NCBI GenBank assembly: GCA_030830385.1
Contig: JAURNA010000281.1
Span: 1 to 6,206, forward strand
From: Crocinitomicaceae bacterium
Lineage (GTDB): Bacteria; Bacteroidota; Bacteroidia; Flavobacteriales_D; Crocinitomicaceae
Reading direction: 5' to 3'
DNA length: 6,206 nucleotides
The notes under the pieces are model-generated. The model worked only from the letters and a program-made list of their open reading frames with translations, did no database searches and was not told the DNA's origin. Shown one piece after another: positions 1 to 5,816 of the stretch (position 1 is the first letter of the stretch; each line of letters begins with the position of its first letter). The translations under genes and the position numbers were made by a program.

Positions 1-6
1 AAACCT

Positions 7-1161
7 ATGAACATCGGAATCGTGCTTTACCCAACGTATGGAGGAAGTGGAGTTGTAGCAACGGAATTGGGTAAATCATTGGCTCAAAAGGGCCATAAGG
101 TTCATTTCATCACGTATGCATTGCCTGTTCGATTGGGATCTTTTCGTGAAAACATAACCTACCATGAAGTACGTGTTTCCGATTACCCCTTATTCGATTA
201 CCAGCCCTACGAAACGGTTCTTGCCAGTAAAATGGTCGATGTTGTTAAACACGACAAACTCGATATCTTACACGTTCACTACGCCATTCCGCATGCATCT
301 GCCGCGTATATGGCGAAGAAAATCCTGAAAGCACAGGGAATTAATATTCCGTTTGTGACAACTTTACACGGTACGGATATCACACTCGTTGGAAAAGACC
401 CTTCTTTCGAGCCTGTTATTACCTTTTGTCTGAATGAATCAGATGCAGTCACGGCGGTTTCTGAAAGTTTAAAAGCAGATACATACAGGCACTTCTCGAC
501 AGATTGCGAGATTGAAGTGATACCCAATTTCGTGCAGGTAGCGAATGATTCTGTGCCAGACCTCAAAGAAATCAAAGCGCGTTATGCACCCAATAACGAA
601 CGAATTCTCTGCCATATATCGAACTTTAGAAAGGTGAAGCGCGTTCAGGATGTACTGGAAGTGTTTGAGCGTGTGAATAGGAGCATTCCGTCAAGAGTTT
701 TGTTTGTAGGAGACGGTCCTGAACGCTATGCGCTCGAAGAACGGTGCAGACAACTTGATCTGTGTGATAATGTTATCTTCTTGGGGAAAATCCGCGATAC
801 GCAACAGGTGTTGCAGATTGCTGATGTGTTTGTGTTGACTTCAGAAACGGAGAGCTTCGGACTAGCTGCCCTGGAAGCAATGGCAATGGGAGTTCCGGTA
901 ATTTCGTCAAACACCGGAGGAATACCGGAAGTGAATGTTCATGGAGAAACTGGATTTCTGTCGAATGTGGGAGACGTAGAGGATATGGCAAAGAACACCA
1001 TGGAAATTCTTGCGTCAGATGAAGTGCTTTCGGCCTTTCGGGAACGAGCATTGAACAGAGCGCGGGAATTTTCAGTTGAACGGGTTGTAGAGTCTTACGA
1101 AACCCTGTATGGGCGGGTCTTAAAAAAATCCCCGCTACCGGGTAGCGAGGATTTGCACTGA
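7..1161 (+). CDS. bshA: N-acetyl-alpha-D-glucosaminyl L-malate synthase BshA (GT4 glycosyltransferase)
   Basis: BshA catalyses the first step of bacillithiol synthesis in the cytoplasm, joining GlcNAc from UDP-GlcNAc to L-malate. The 384-aa product has the GT-B, family 4 layout. The N-terminal glycine loop is GGSGVVATELG (residues 12-22). Next come HVHYAIPHA (89-97) and LHGTDIT (120-126), the family-typical SNFRKVKRVQDV (205-216) and VGDGPE (234-239), and the C-terminal E-x7-E donor-site motif (E282 to E290, in ESFGLAALE) followed by GGIPEV (304-309). From memory it aligns almost end to end with Bacillus BshA (about 377 aa), so this is a specific family call rather than a generic glycosyltransferase. 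The ATG at 7 gives the expected N-terminus, although only 6 bp upstream are visible and no ribosome site can be judged. The last ten or so codons coincide with a hairpin serving the convergent thiolase gene, giving a tail (SPLPGSEDLH) not seen in Bacillus. bshB and bshC are not in the window. Confidence 0.95.
   Translation: MNIGIVLYPTYGGSGVVATELGKSLAQKGHKVHFITYALPVRLGSFRENITYHEVRVSDYPLFDYQPYETVLASKMVDVVKHDKLDILHVHYAIPHASAAYMAKKILKAQGINIPFVTTLHGTDITLVGKDPSFEPVITFCLNESDAVTAVSESLKADTYRHFSTDCEIEVIPNFVQVANDSVPDLKEIKARYAPNNERILCHISNFRKVKRVQDVLEVFERVNRSIPSRVLFVGDGPERYALEERCRQLDLCDNVIFLGKIRDTQQVLQIADVFVLTSETESFGLAALEAMAMGVPVISSNTGGIPEVNVHGETGFLSNVGDVEDMAKNTMEILASDEVLSAFRERALNRAREFSVERVVESYETLYGRVLKKSPLPGSEDLH
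1122..1154 (-). terminator. intrinsic terminator of the thiolase gene, inside the 3' end of bshA
   Basis: Positions 1126-1138 pair with 1142-1154: a 13-bp stem with one C/A mismatch (1132/1148) and a CGG loop. Read on the minus strand, the GC-rich stem runs straight into seven T residues (A1122-A1128 on the plus strand), the classic intrinsic terminator form, 20 nt after the thiolase stop. Read on the plus strand, only TTT follows the stem, so termination of bshA here should be weaker. The element lies wholly within bshA codons 373-383. Confidence 0.75.
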
Positions 1162-1174
1162 TATTTTCGTTTGA

Positions 1175-2353
1175 TTACACGTTTTCGATAATCATCGCAG
1201 AAGCACCACCGCCTCCGTTGCAGATTCCGGCTCCACCGAGCTTTCCTCCGTTTTGTTTCAATACATTGATCAACGTAACGATGATGCGCGAACCTGAGCT
1301 TCCCAGTGGGTGTCCAAGTGCCACCGCTCCTCCGTTCACGTCTACTTTAGCCGGATCTAATCCGAGTTTCTGGGTATTTACAATTCCCACTACGGAGAAT
1401 GCTTCGTTCAATTCCCAGAAATCAATGTCCGAAGTGGACAATCCAGCTTTTTCGAGCGCGCGGGGAACAGCTTTTGAAGGCGCAGTAGTAAACCACTCCG
1501 GCTCGTGTGCAGCATCCGCGTAGCTCACGATTTTTGCCAATGGTTTTACCCCCAATTCTTCCACTTTTTCACCGCTCATCAATACAAGAGCAGATGCACC
1601 GTCGTTCAGCGTTGATGCATTTGCAGCCGTAACCGTTCCTTCTTTGGTGAAGACTGCACGCAACTGTGGAATCTTTTCAAGCTTTACGTTTGTATATTCT
1701 TCGTCTTTGTCTACCACGATTGCATCTCCACGTCGCTGCGGTACTTCAACCGGAACAATCTCGTCGCTAAACTTTCCATTGTCCCAGGCTTCGGCTGCTC
1801 GACGGTAAGATTCGATTGCAAAAGCATCCTGATCTTCACGCGTGATGTTGTTTTCCGTTGCACATTTATCGGCACAAACACCCATGTGAACCTGATTGTA
1901 AACATCAGTAAGACCGTCTTTCACCATTCCATCTAACAGCTTAACATCACCGAGTTTCGTTGCCGTTCTCGCACTCATGTAGTGCGGAACCGAACTCATG
2001 TTTTCCATTCCCCCTACCACTACTACGTCGTTGTCTCCGGTGAGAATAGACTGCGCTCCAAGACTGATGGACTTCATGCCGGATGCGCAAACCTTATTGA
2101 TGGTCGTGCATGGAACATTCTGCCCGATTCCGGCAAAGATTGAGGCTTGACGAGCCGGTGCTTGTCCTAAATTTGCCTGTAATACATTCCCCATGAATAC
2201 CTCATCTACTTTGTCTGCAGAAATACCGGCAGAGCTGAGTGCTCCTTTGATAGCGACTGCTCCTAGCTCAGGTGCAGGAACAGATGAAAGTGCCCCGCCA
2301 AAACTTCCCATGGGAGTTCGAACAGCGGAAACGATGTATACTTCTTTACTCAT
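1175..2353 (-). CDS. acetyl-CoA C-acetyltransferase / acyltransferase (thiolase)
   Basis: Cytoplasmic thiolase that condenses two acetyl-CoA to acetoacetyl-CoA or cleaves 3-ketoacyl-CoA. The 392-aa product matches the length of the classic biosynthetic thiolases. The N-terminus IVSAVRTPMGSFGG (7-20) is typical. The nucleophile Cys89 lies in NKVCASGMKS, a GGMENMS block follows at 114-120, and the second half has NEAF (316-319), GGAVALGHPLGSSG (341-354) with catalytic His348, and GICNGGGGAS (376-385) with acid/base Cys378. All catalytic residues are present. I chose the ATG at 2353 (MSKEVYIV) because it places the conserved IVSAVRTP block at residue 7. An upstream TTG at 2389 would add 12 residues unlike any thiolase leader. 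The gene is divergent from the DUF3078 gene (97 bp apart) and convergent with bshA. Acetyl-CoA acetyltransferase and broader 3-ketoacyl-CoA thiolase activity cannot be told apart here, so no symbol is given. Confidence 0.95.
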   Translation of the reverse strand: MSKEVYIVSAVRTPMGSFGGALSSVPAPELGAVAIKGALSSAGISADKVDEVFMGNVLQANLGQAPARQASIFAGIGQNVPCTTINKVCASGMKSISLGAQSILTGDNDVVVVGGMENMSSVPHYMSARTATKLGDVKLLDGMVKDGLTDVYNQVHMGVCADKCATENNITREDQDAFAIESYRRAAEAWDNGKFSDEIVPVEVPQRRGDAIVVDKDEEYTNVKLEKIPQLRAVFTKEGTVTAANASTLNDGASALVLMSGEKVEELGVKPLAKIVSYADAAHEPEWFTTAPSKAVPRALEKAGLSTSDIDFWELNEAFSVVGIVNTQKLGLDPAKVDVNGGAVALGHPLGSSGSRIIVTLINVLKQNGGKLGGAGICNGGGGASAMIIENV

Positions 2354-2377
2354 TCTATTGATTGGTTTTTTGCATTG

Positions 2378-2411
2378 CGAAAATAGCAATAAGAACGAAA
2401 ATCGTATACAA
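2378..2411 (-). promoter_or_regulatory. candidate promoter of the thiolase gene
   Basis: On the minus strand TATTTTCG (2385-2378) matches the Bacteroidota -7 consensus TANNTTTG at all but one fixed position, and a TTG lies upstream at 2411-2409, 23 bp away, which is at the long end of the usual spacing. Transcription would begin near 2372, leaving a leader of roughly 20 nt. This is a pattern match only; such AT-rich matches occur by chance. Confidence 0.35.
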
Positions 2412-2413
2412 TT
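2400..2413. repeat. imperfect palindrome between divergent genes (possible operator)
   Basis: AATCGTATACAATT is a 14-bp dyad centred on GTATAC with one mismatched pair (positions 4 and 11). It sits between the thiolase and DUF3078 genes and overlaps the TTG of the candidate thiolase promoter, where a repressor or activator could bind. No regulator is encoded nearby, and a dyad this short in AT-rich DNA may be chance. Confidence 0.25.
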
Positions 2414-2419
2414 AATCTA

Positions 2420-2450
2420 TTGCATTGATGCCGGCTACTCATTATTTTTG
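2420..2450 (+). promoter_or_regulatory. candidate Bacteroidota-type promoter of the DUF3078 gene
   Basis: TATTTTTG (2443-2450) is a full match to the -7 consensus TANNTTTG, and a TTG at 2420-2422 lies 20 bp upstream, which is good spacing. The -7 box abuts the first ATG (2451), so the start of transcription would fall at about 2455-2457, on or next to the second ATG (2457). If real, the message would be leaderless or nearly so. Confidence 0.4.
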
Positions 2451-3377
2451 ATGTATATGAAATACTTTTTAACACTAACGATTACGATCATGGCAAGTAC
2501 AACCCTTGGTCAGGATTCAGTGGCTGACTCCACTCCCCAGAAGTGGCAATTGAAGTCCATTTATGTTGCCAACGGAACCCAGAGCTCATTCGTGAATTGG
2601 GTTTCCGGGGGACGAAATAGTATTTCCCTTCTCGGATACATTACAGCATCGGCGAATTACCGGAAAAATAGTTTGAAATGGACAAATGACTTCCATTTCG
2701 CACTCGGCGGGCTGCAATATATCGACAAGGGAGCATCCGAAGGCATTCAAAAATCGGATGACCGCATGGAATGGGCTTCGAATGTTGGATATCGTTTGAA
2801 AAACGATAAATATTGGTTTTTGTCCGTTGTCGGTGGATTCAGAACACAGTTTCTGGATGGTTTTGCAAATGCGGGAGACTCTTTGCGCTCTTCGACATTT
2901 ATGGCGCCCGGATACGGAAACTTCGCTCTGGGAATTGATTTTACGCCGAGTCATAATTTTTCTGTATTTCTTTCACCACTGGCAACCAAACACACCTTTG
3001 TGAGAGATGAACGACTGGCAGATGCAGGTCAATTTGGAGTGACTCCCGCCGTGTATGACGAAACAACCGGAGACATAATAACAAGAGGTAAAATGTATCG
3101 AGGAGAATTTGGATCTTACTTCAAAATCAAGTACAGCAGGGTGTTGGCCAAGAATATCGACATGAAAGCCAAGCTGGATTTATTCTCCAACTACATCGAA
3201 GATCCGGAGAATATTGACGTCAACGCGGAAGTCTTATTCACCTTCAAAGTCAACAATTGGTTCTCAGCATCTTTGAACTGGAACCTAATCTATGATCACG
3301 ATATCATTCAACGTACGCAATTTAAATCGGTTCTCGGGCTTGGAATTTCCTACACAATGAGAAACTTCGACGAATAG
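2451..3377 (+). CDS. DUF3078 domain-containing secreted protein
   Basis: A 308-aa exported protein of unknown function. From memory it fits DUF3078, a family found mainly in Bacteroidota and rich in beta strands. A signal peptide is visible (MKYFLTLTITIMASTTLGQ, residues 3-21, cleavage probably after LGQ or just before it). Family-like blocks follow: SFVNWVSGGRNSIS (46-59), WTNDFHFALGG (77-87), KSDDR (101-105), GFRTQFLDGF (129-138), FMAPGY (150-155), SPLATKHTFVRDERL (175-189), NIDMKAKLDLFSNY (235-248), LIYDHDI (279-285) and QFKSVLGLGISY (290-301). Alternating hydrophobic strands suggest a barrel or an outer-membrane-associated location; this is inference. The start could be ATG 2451 or ATG 2457: 2457 puts MK directly at the head of the signal peptide, and a possible promoter box ending at 2450 would also favour it. 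The open frame back to 2193 is not used because it would overlap the thiolase gene antisense. Confidence 0.88.
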   Translation: MYMKYFLTLTITIMASTTLGQDSVADSTPQKWQLKSIYVANGTQSSFVNWVSGGRNSISLLGYITASANYRKNSLKWTNDFHFALGGLQYIDKGASEGIQKSDDRMEWASNVGYRLKNDKYWFLSVVGGFRTQFLDGFANAGDSLRSSTFMAPGYGNFALGIDFTPSHNFSVFLSPLATKHTFVRDERLADAGQFGVTPAVYDETTGDIITRGKMYRGEFGSYFKIKYSRVLAKNIDMKAKLDLFSNYIEDPENIDVNAEVLFTFKVNNWFSASLNWNLIYDHDIIQRTQFKSVLGLGISYTMRNFDE

Positions 3378-3379
3378 CC

Positions 3380-3398
3380 TTTCACAATTTTTGTGAAA
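3380..3398. repeat. perfect 8-bp inverted repeat after the DUF3078 gene (weak terminator or operator)
   Basis: TTTCACAA (3380-3387) and TTGTGAAA (3391-3398) are exact reverse complements around a TTT loop, starting 3 nt after the DUF3078 stop. The stem is AT-rich and is not followed by a T run on the plus strand, so it is a poor intrinsic terminator; it could protect the 3' end of the message or bind a protein. A second, looser fold lies just downstream: AGAGC (3411-3415) can pair with GCTCT (3429-3433) around CC/GG and a T6 loop, again without a trailing T run. The rest of the 89-bp spacer holds only a possible promoter. Confidence 0.45.
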
Positions 3399-3423
3399 AC
3401 AAAAGAAGGAAGAGCAGTCCTTT

Positions 3424-3457
3424 TTTGGGCTCTGTGTCGGCCAGTTTATTAACTTCG
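3424..3457 (+). promoter_or_regulatory. candidate promoter of the VWA protein gene
   Basis: TTTG (3424-3427) and TAACTTCG (3450-3457) resemble the Bacteroidota -33 TTTG and -7 TANNTTTG elements with a 22-bp spacer and one mismatch in the -7 box. Transcription would begin about 4-7 nt before the ATG at 3467, so the leader would be very short. Weak evidence; the gene may instead be read from upstream. Confidence 0.25.
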
Positions 3458-3466
3458 TGTACCACA

Positions 3467-5539
3467 ATGAACATATTTGCCGACATCTCTCTTTGGTGGT
3501 TGATTCCATGGGCAATTCTAAGCCTTGGGTTGGCGTGGCTGTATTACCGTAAACAGAAGATGCTGGCGGACGTATCGCATTGGACCCTGAAAGGACTGAT
3601 CGCATTGCGAAGCATGGGGATTTTTATTCTCGGCTTGCTTCTCATGGGGCTTTTGTTCGAGGATATCGACTCGAAATCTCAAAAACCTGTATTCATAACA
3701 TTGGTCGATAATTCGGCGTCTATGCTGAATTATTCAGACAGTGGCCAGGTCAACAAGCAGGTAGCGTCTTTTCAGTCCAGACTCAAAGACCAATACGGAG
3801 ATCGTTTTGATTGGGCATTTTACACGATTGGATCGGAAGTAGGAGATACGAAAGCCACCTACGATCAGAATGCCTCCAACCTCGAGAAGGGATTTGAGCA
3901 GATTTACACCCAATACTACAATCAGAACATTGGAGGTATCTGCCTCATTTCCGATGGGAATTACAACACAGGCGGGCATCCTCAGTATTCGGCCGAACGC
4001 ATTGCTCTGACTCCTGTATTCTCCCTGGGAGTAGGGGATACGATCAAAAAGAAAGACCAGGTAATTCGCAATGTAAGTGCGAATGAAATCACATTTTATC
4101 GGAATCAGTTCCCGGTTCAGATTGATATTCAAGGAATAAAAACGGGGAAGGTTAACAGCGAAGTGACGATTTCCAGAAACGGCAAAAAGCTGGTTTCGGA
4201 AGTGATTCGTTATGAGAACGGCACGCTTGACTTCAATCAGGTGAATGCTTTGCTGGATGCTGATGAAATTGGGTTTCTGGAATATATAGTGGAGGTAAAA
4301 CCCTTGTCGAATGAATCGGGTTATGAGAACAACCGGTGGAGTTTTTACGTCGAGGTAATCGATTCGCGAAGCAAGATCTTAATGTTATCAAGAGCTCCGC
4401 ATCCGGATGTTGCCGCCATTAAAAGCATCATTGAAACAGATGAAAATGTCGAAGTGAAGTCGTTACTGGCATCTGAATGGACTGGAAAGCTGGATGAATA
4501 TTCACTATTGATTTGGCACGACCCGGGAAATCAACCTGATCAGGCGATTATCGATGAAATCAAGCGAAATAAATTGCCTGTTTGGTACATTCTTGGCACA
4601 AGAAGTTCCCAGCAAACTGCCAACCGATTGGGGATTCCAGTAAACCTGCCGCGAGCGGGACGTCTGGATGATGCCCAGGTGAGTCTTAAATCGGGGTTCC
4701 AATTATTTGAACTTTCGGACAAATTACAGAATGCTGCTCCCAATTGGCCGCCGTTAATCGTTCCTTTTGGTGGAGTATCCATCGGAAATGGAAGCGCTGT
4801 ATTGACCCAGAGAATCGGCCCGGTTGTAAAATCCGATCCGGTTTGGGCATTTGGCAACGGCAGTAACAAGCAGTGTCTGTTGATTGGGGAAGGAATTTGG
4901 CGCTGGAAACTCATGGAGTATGCACGCACTGGAAAATCGGAAGGGTTTCGTGAACTGATCGGGAAAACGGTTCAATATCTTCTTGTGAAGCGAAATACAG
5001 ATGCATTGCGCATCCATATGCCGCGACGTTTTACGGTGAATGAGGACGTGATCATCAATGCGGAATTCTACAACTCTTCGCTTGAGCAGATTACAGAGCC
5101 GGAGATTTCGTTCCGATTAAAAGACGAAAATGGATCTGTGGTAAATTATGTCTTCGCAAAAGCAGAGAAGAACTATCGCTTGGTTCTCGGTCAAATGAAA
5201 CCGGGACGATACGATTGGACGGCATCTGCTCAGCACGCAGGCAAGAAATACGAGAAGTCAGGATCCTTTGTGGTGTCAGATGTTTCTCTGGAGCACCTTG
5301 AATCAAGCGCAAATCATGCTGTTTTGCGATCTGTTGCCGCTGCAACAAACGGTTCTTTCCACCAATTAAAGAATGCGGATCAGCTAATCGATGACATAGG
5401 AAAACGTCAGGATATGGTAACGGTTCACTATGAAGAATCGACATTCAAGGACATTGTTGATTACCCATGGCTCTTTGTCTTCGTGATTCTGATTTTGGGT
5501 TTTGAGTGGTTTGTCAGACGACGAATTGGCACCTATTGA
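3467..5539 (+). CDS. BatA-like membrane protein with periplasmic von Willebrand factor A domain
   Basis: A 690-aa integral membrane protein. TM1 (about 8-26) and TM2 (about 44-64) flank a short basic loop (YYRKQK, 26-31), as in BatA-type N-termini. A VWA domain follows with MIDAS residues D81, S83 and S85 (VDNSASM) and D163 in ISDGN; S137 in ASNLEKG may stand at the usual loop-2 Thr position. Residues about 200-295 look like a beta-sandwich linker. Residues about 302-505 resemble the amidotransferase-like Rossmann fold of related membrane proteins and end in the family-typical GEGIWRWK (474-481); no nucleophile-elbow Cys is seen (PVWYILGTRSS at 371-381), so enzymatic activity is unlikely. A second beta-rich part (about 515-605) precedes TM3 (about 667-683) and a basic tail (RRR). 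By the positive-inside rule, residues 65-665 are periplasmic. The role is unknown; metal-dependent protein binding in the envelope is inferred. ATG 3467 was chosen because TTG 3425 would prepend 14 polar residues. Confidence 0.85.
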   Translation: MNIFADISLWWLIPWAILSLGLAWLYYRKQKMLADVSHWTLKGLIALRSMGIFILGLLLMGLLFEDIDSKSQKPVFITLVDNSASMLNYSDSGQVNKQVASFQSRLKDQYGDRFDWAFYTIGSEVGDTKATYDQNASNLEKGFEQIYTQYYNQNIGGICLISDGNYNTGGHPQYSAERIALTPVFSLGVGDTIKKKDQVIRNVSANEITFYRNQFPVQIDIQGIKTGKVNSEVTISRNGKKLVSEVIRYENGTLDFNQVNALLDADEIGFLEYIVEVKPLSNESGYENNRWSFYVEVIDSRSKILMLSRAPHPDVAAIKSIIETDENVEVKSLLASEWTGKLDEYSLLIWHDPGNQPDQAIIDEIKRNKLPVWYILGTRSSQQTANRLGIPVNLPRAGRLDDAQVSLKSGFQLFELSDKLQNAAPNWPPLIVPFGGVSIGNGSAVLTQRIGPVVKSDPVWAFGNGSNKQCLLIGEGIWRWKLMEYARTGKSEGFRELIGKTVQYLLVKRNTDALRIHMPRRFTVNEDVIINAEFYNSSLEQITEPEISFRLKDENGSVVNYVFAKAEKNYRLVLGQMKPGRYDWTASAQHAGKKYEKSGSFVVSDVSLEHLESSANHAVLRSVAAATNGSFHQLKNADQLIDDIGKRQDMVTVHYEESTFKDIVDYPWLFVFVILILGFEWFVRRRIGTY

Positions 5540-5545
5540 TATTTC

Positions 5546-5584
5546 CACACAATATTTTAATGTGTGTACCGTTTTTAAGGTACA
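5546..5584 (+). repeat. two overlapping inverted repeats before the 50-aa gene
   Basis: CACACA (5546-5551) pairs with TGTGTG (5561-5566) around a 9-nt AT loop, and TGTACC (5565-5570) pairs with GGTACA (5579-5584) around an 8-nt loop. The two stems share bases 5565-5566, so both cannot be complete in one RNA molecule. They begin 7 nt after the VWA stop and end 25 nt before the small gene. They could slow or end VWA transcription, act as a switch, or be protein-binding dyads; neither has a clean T run behind it. No good TANNTTTG box was found in this spacer for the plus strand. Confidence 0.4.
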
Positions 5585-5609
5585 AAGACAAACATTCAAA
5601 ACAACGCCT

Positions 5610-5762
5610 ATGTTGAAAAAGTACCCTGAAATTGCTCCCGGCGAGGAGTTGAAAACCGCCCCGACTCCCGAAATACTGAATGCGATACTGAACTACAGTA
5701 AGTCGATCGAAGTGAAAAAAGCGGAGGGAAAACCCAGAAAAATATTGATCAATTTAAATTAA
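5610..5762 (+). CDS. small conserved-looking protein of unknown function (50 aa)
   Basis: A 50-aa soluble protein with no signal peptide or membrane segment. It starts MLKKYPEIAPGEELK, continues TAPTPEILNAILNYSKSIEV (16-35), and has a lysine-rich end with the terminal strand KILINLN (44-50). The middle (PEILNAILNYSKSIEV) looks like an amphipathic helix. I have the impression that short Bacteroidota proteins with an ILNYSKS-like helix and an LN ending recur, but I cannot verify a family, and no function is claimed. The ATG at 5610 was preferred to the open frame from 5502 because that frame overlaps the VWA gene and reads through the hairpin region with uncharacteristic composition. It is followed within 10 nt by a strong terminator, which supports a real transcription unit ending here. 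It may be co-transcribed with the VWA gene 70 bp upstream. Confidence 0.7.
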   Translation: MLKKYPEIAPGEELKTAPTPEILNAILNYSKSIEVKKAEGKPRKILINLN

Positions 5763-5768
5763 GAAGAG

Positions 5769-5816
5769 AAACCCTGAAAATCCCCTAACCAGGGAGAATC
5801 AGGGTTTTCTTTTTTT
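5769..5816 (+). terminator. intrinsic terminator between the convergent small gene and M13 peptidase gene
   Basis: AAACCCTGA (5769-5777) pairs exactly with TCAGGGTTT (5799-5807); inside it TCCC (5781-5784) pairs with GGGA (5792-5795), forming a two-tier stem. On the plus strand the stem leads into TTTTCTTTTTTT (5805-5816), a strong T tract, so it ends transcription of the 50-aa gene. On the minus strand the stem is followed by a weaker pyrimidine run (TTTCTCTTCTT), so it probably also serves the M13 gene. Its T run overlaps the M13 stop codon (5815-5817). Confidence 0.85.

Noticed and set aside
279..575. Antisense open frame inside bshA, and similar ones inside the thiolase, DUF3078 and VWA genes
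   Set aside because: Their translations show no recognisable domain or sensible composition, and each lies over a well-supported gene in another frame.
2354..2389. TTG-initiated extension of the thiolase
   Set aside because: It adds 12 residues unlike thiolase N-termini, and the ATG at 2353 gives the standard start and length.
2193..2450. Extended open frame upstream of the DUF3078 gene, starting at ATG 2193
   Set aside because: It would run antisense through the first 160 bp of the thiolase gene and place the clear signal peptide in the middle of the protein.
3425..3466. TTG start adding 14 residues (with a Cys) to the VWA protein, which might suggest a lipoprotein signal
   Set aside because: The Cys context lacks a lipobox after a hydrophobic stretch, and the ATG at 3467 gives the normal BatA-like first TM segment.
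5579..5590. TGTCTTTG on the minus strand, similar to a -7 promoter box, pointing antisense into the VWA gene
   Set aside because: The essential A at the second position is G, and no minus-strand gene lies downstream; an antisense RNA cannot be supported from sequence alone.
5502..5609. Longer version of the 50-aa gene starting inside the VWA gene
   Set aside because: It overlaps the VWA 3' end in another frame and reads through the hairpin region; the sensible protein begins at ATG 5610.
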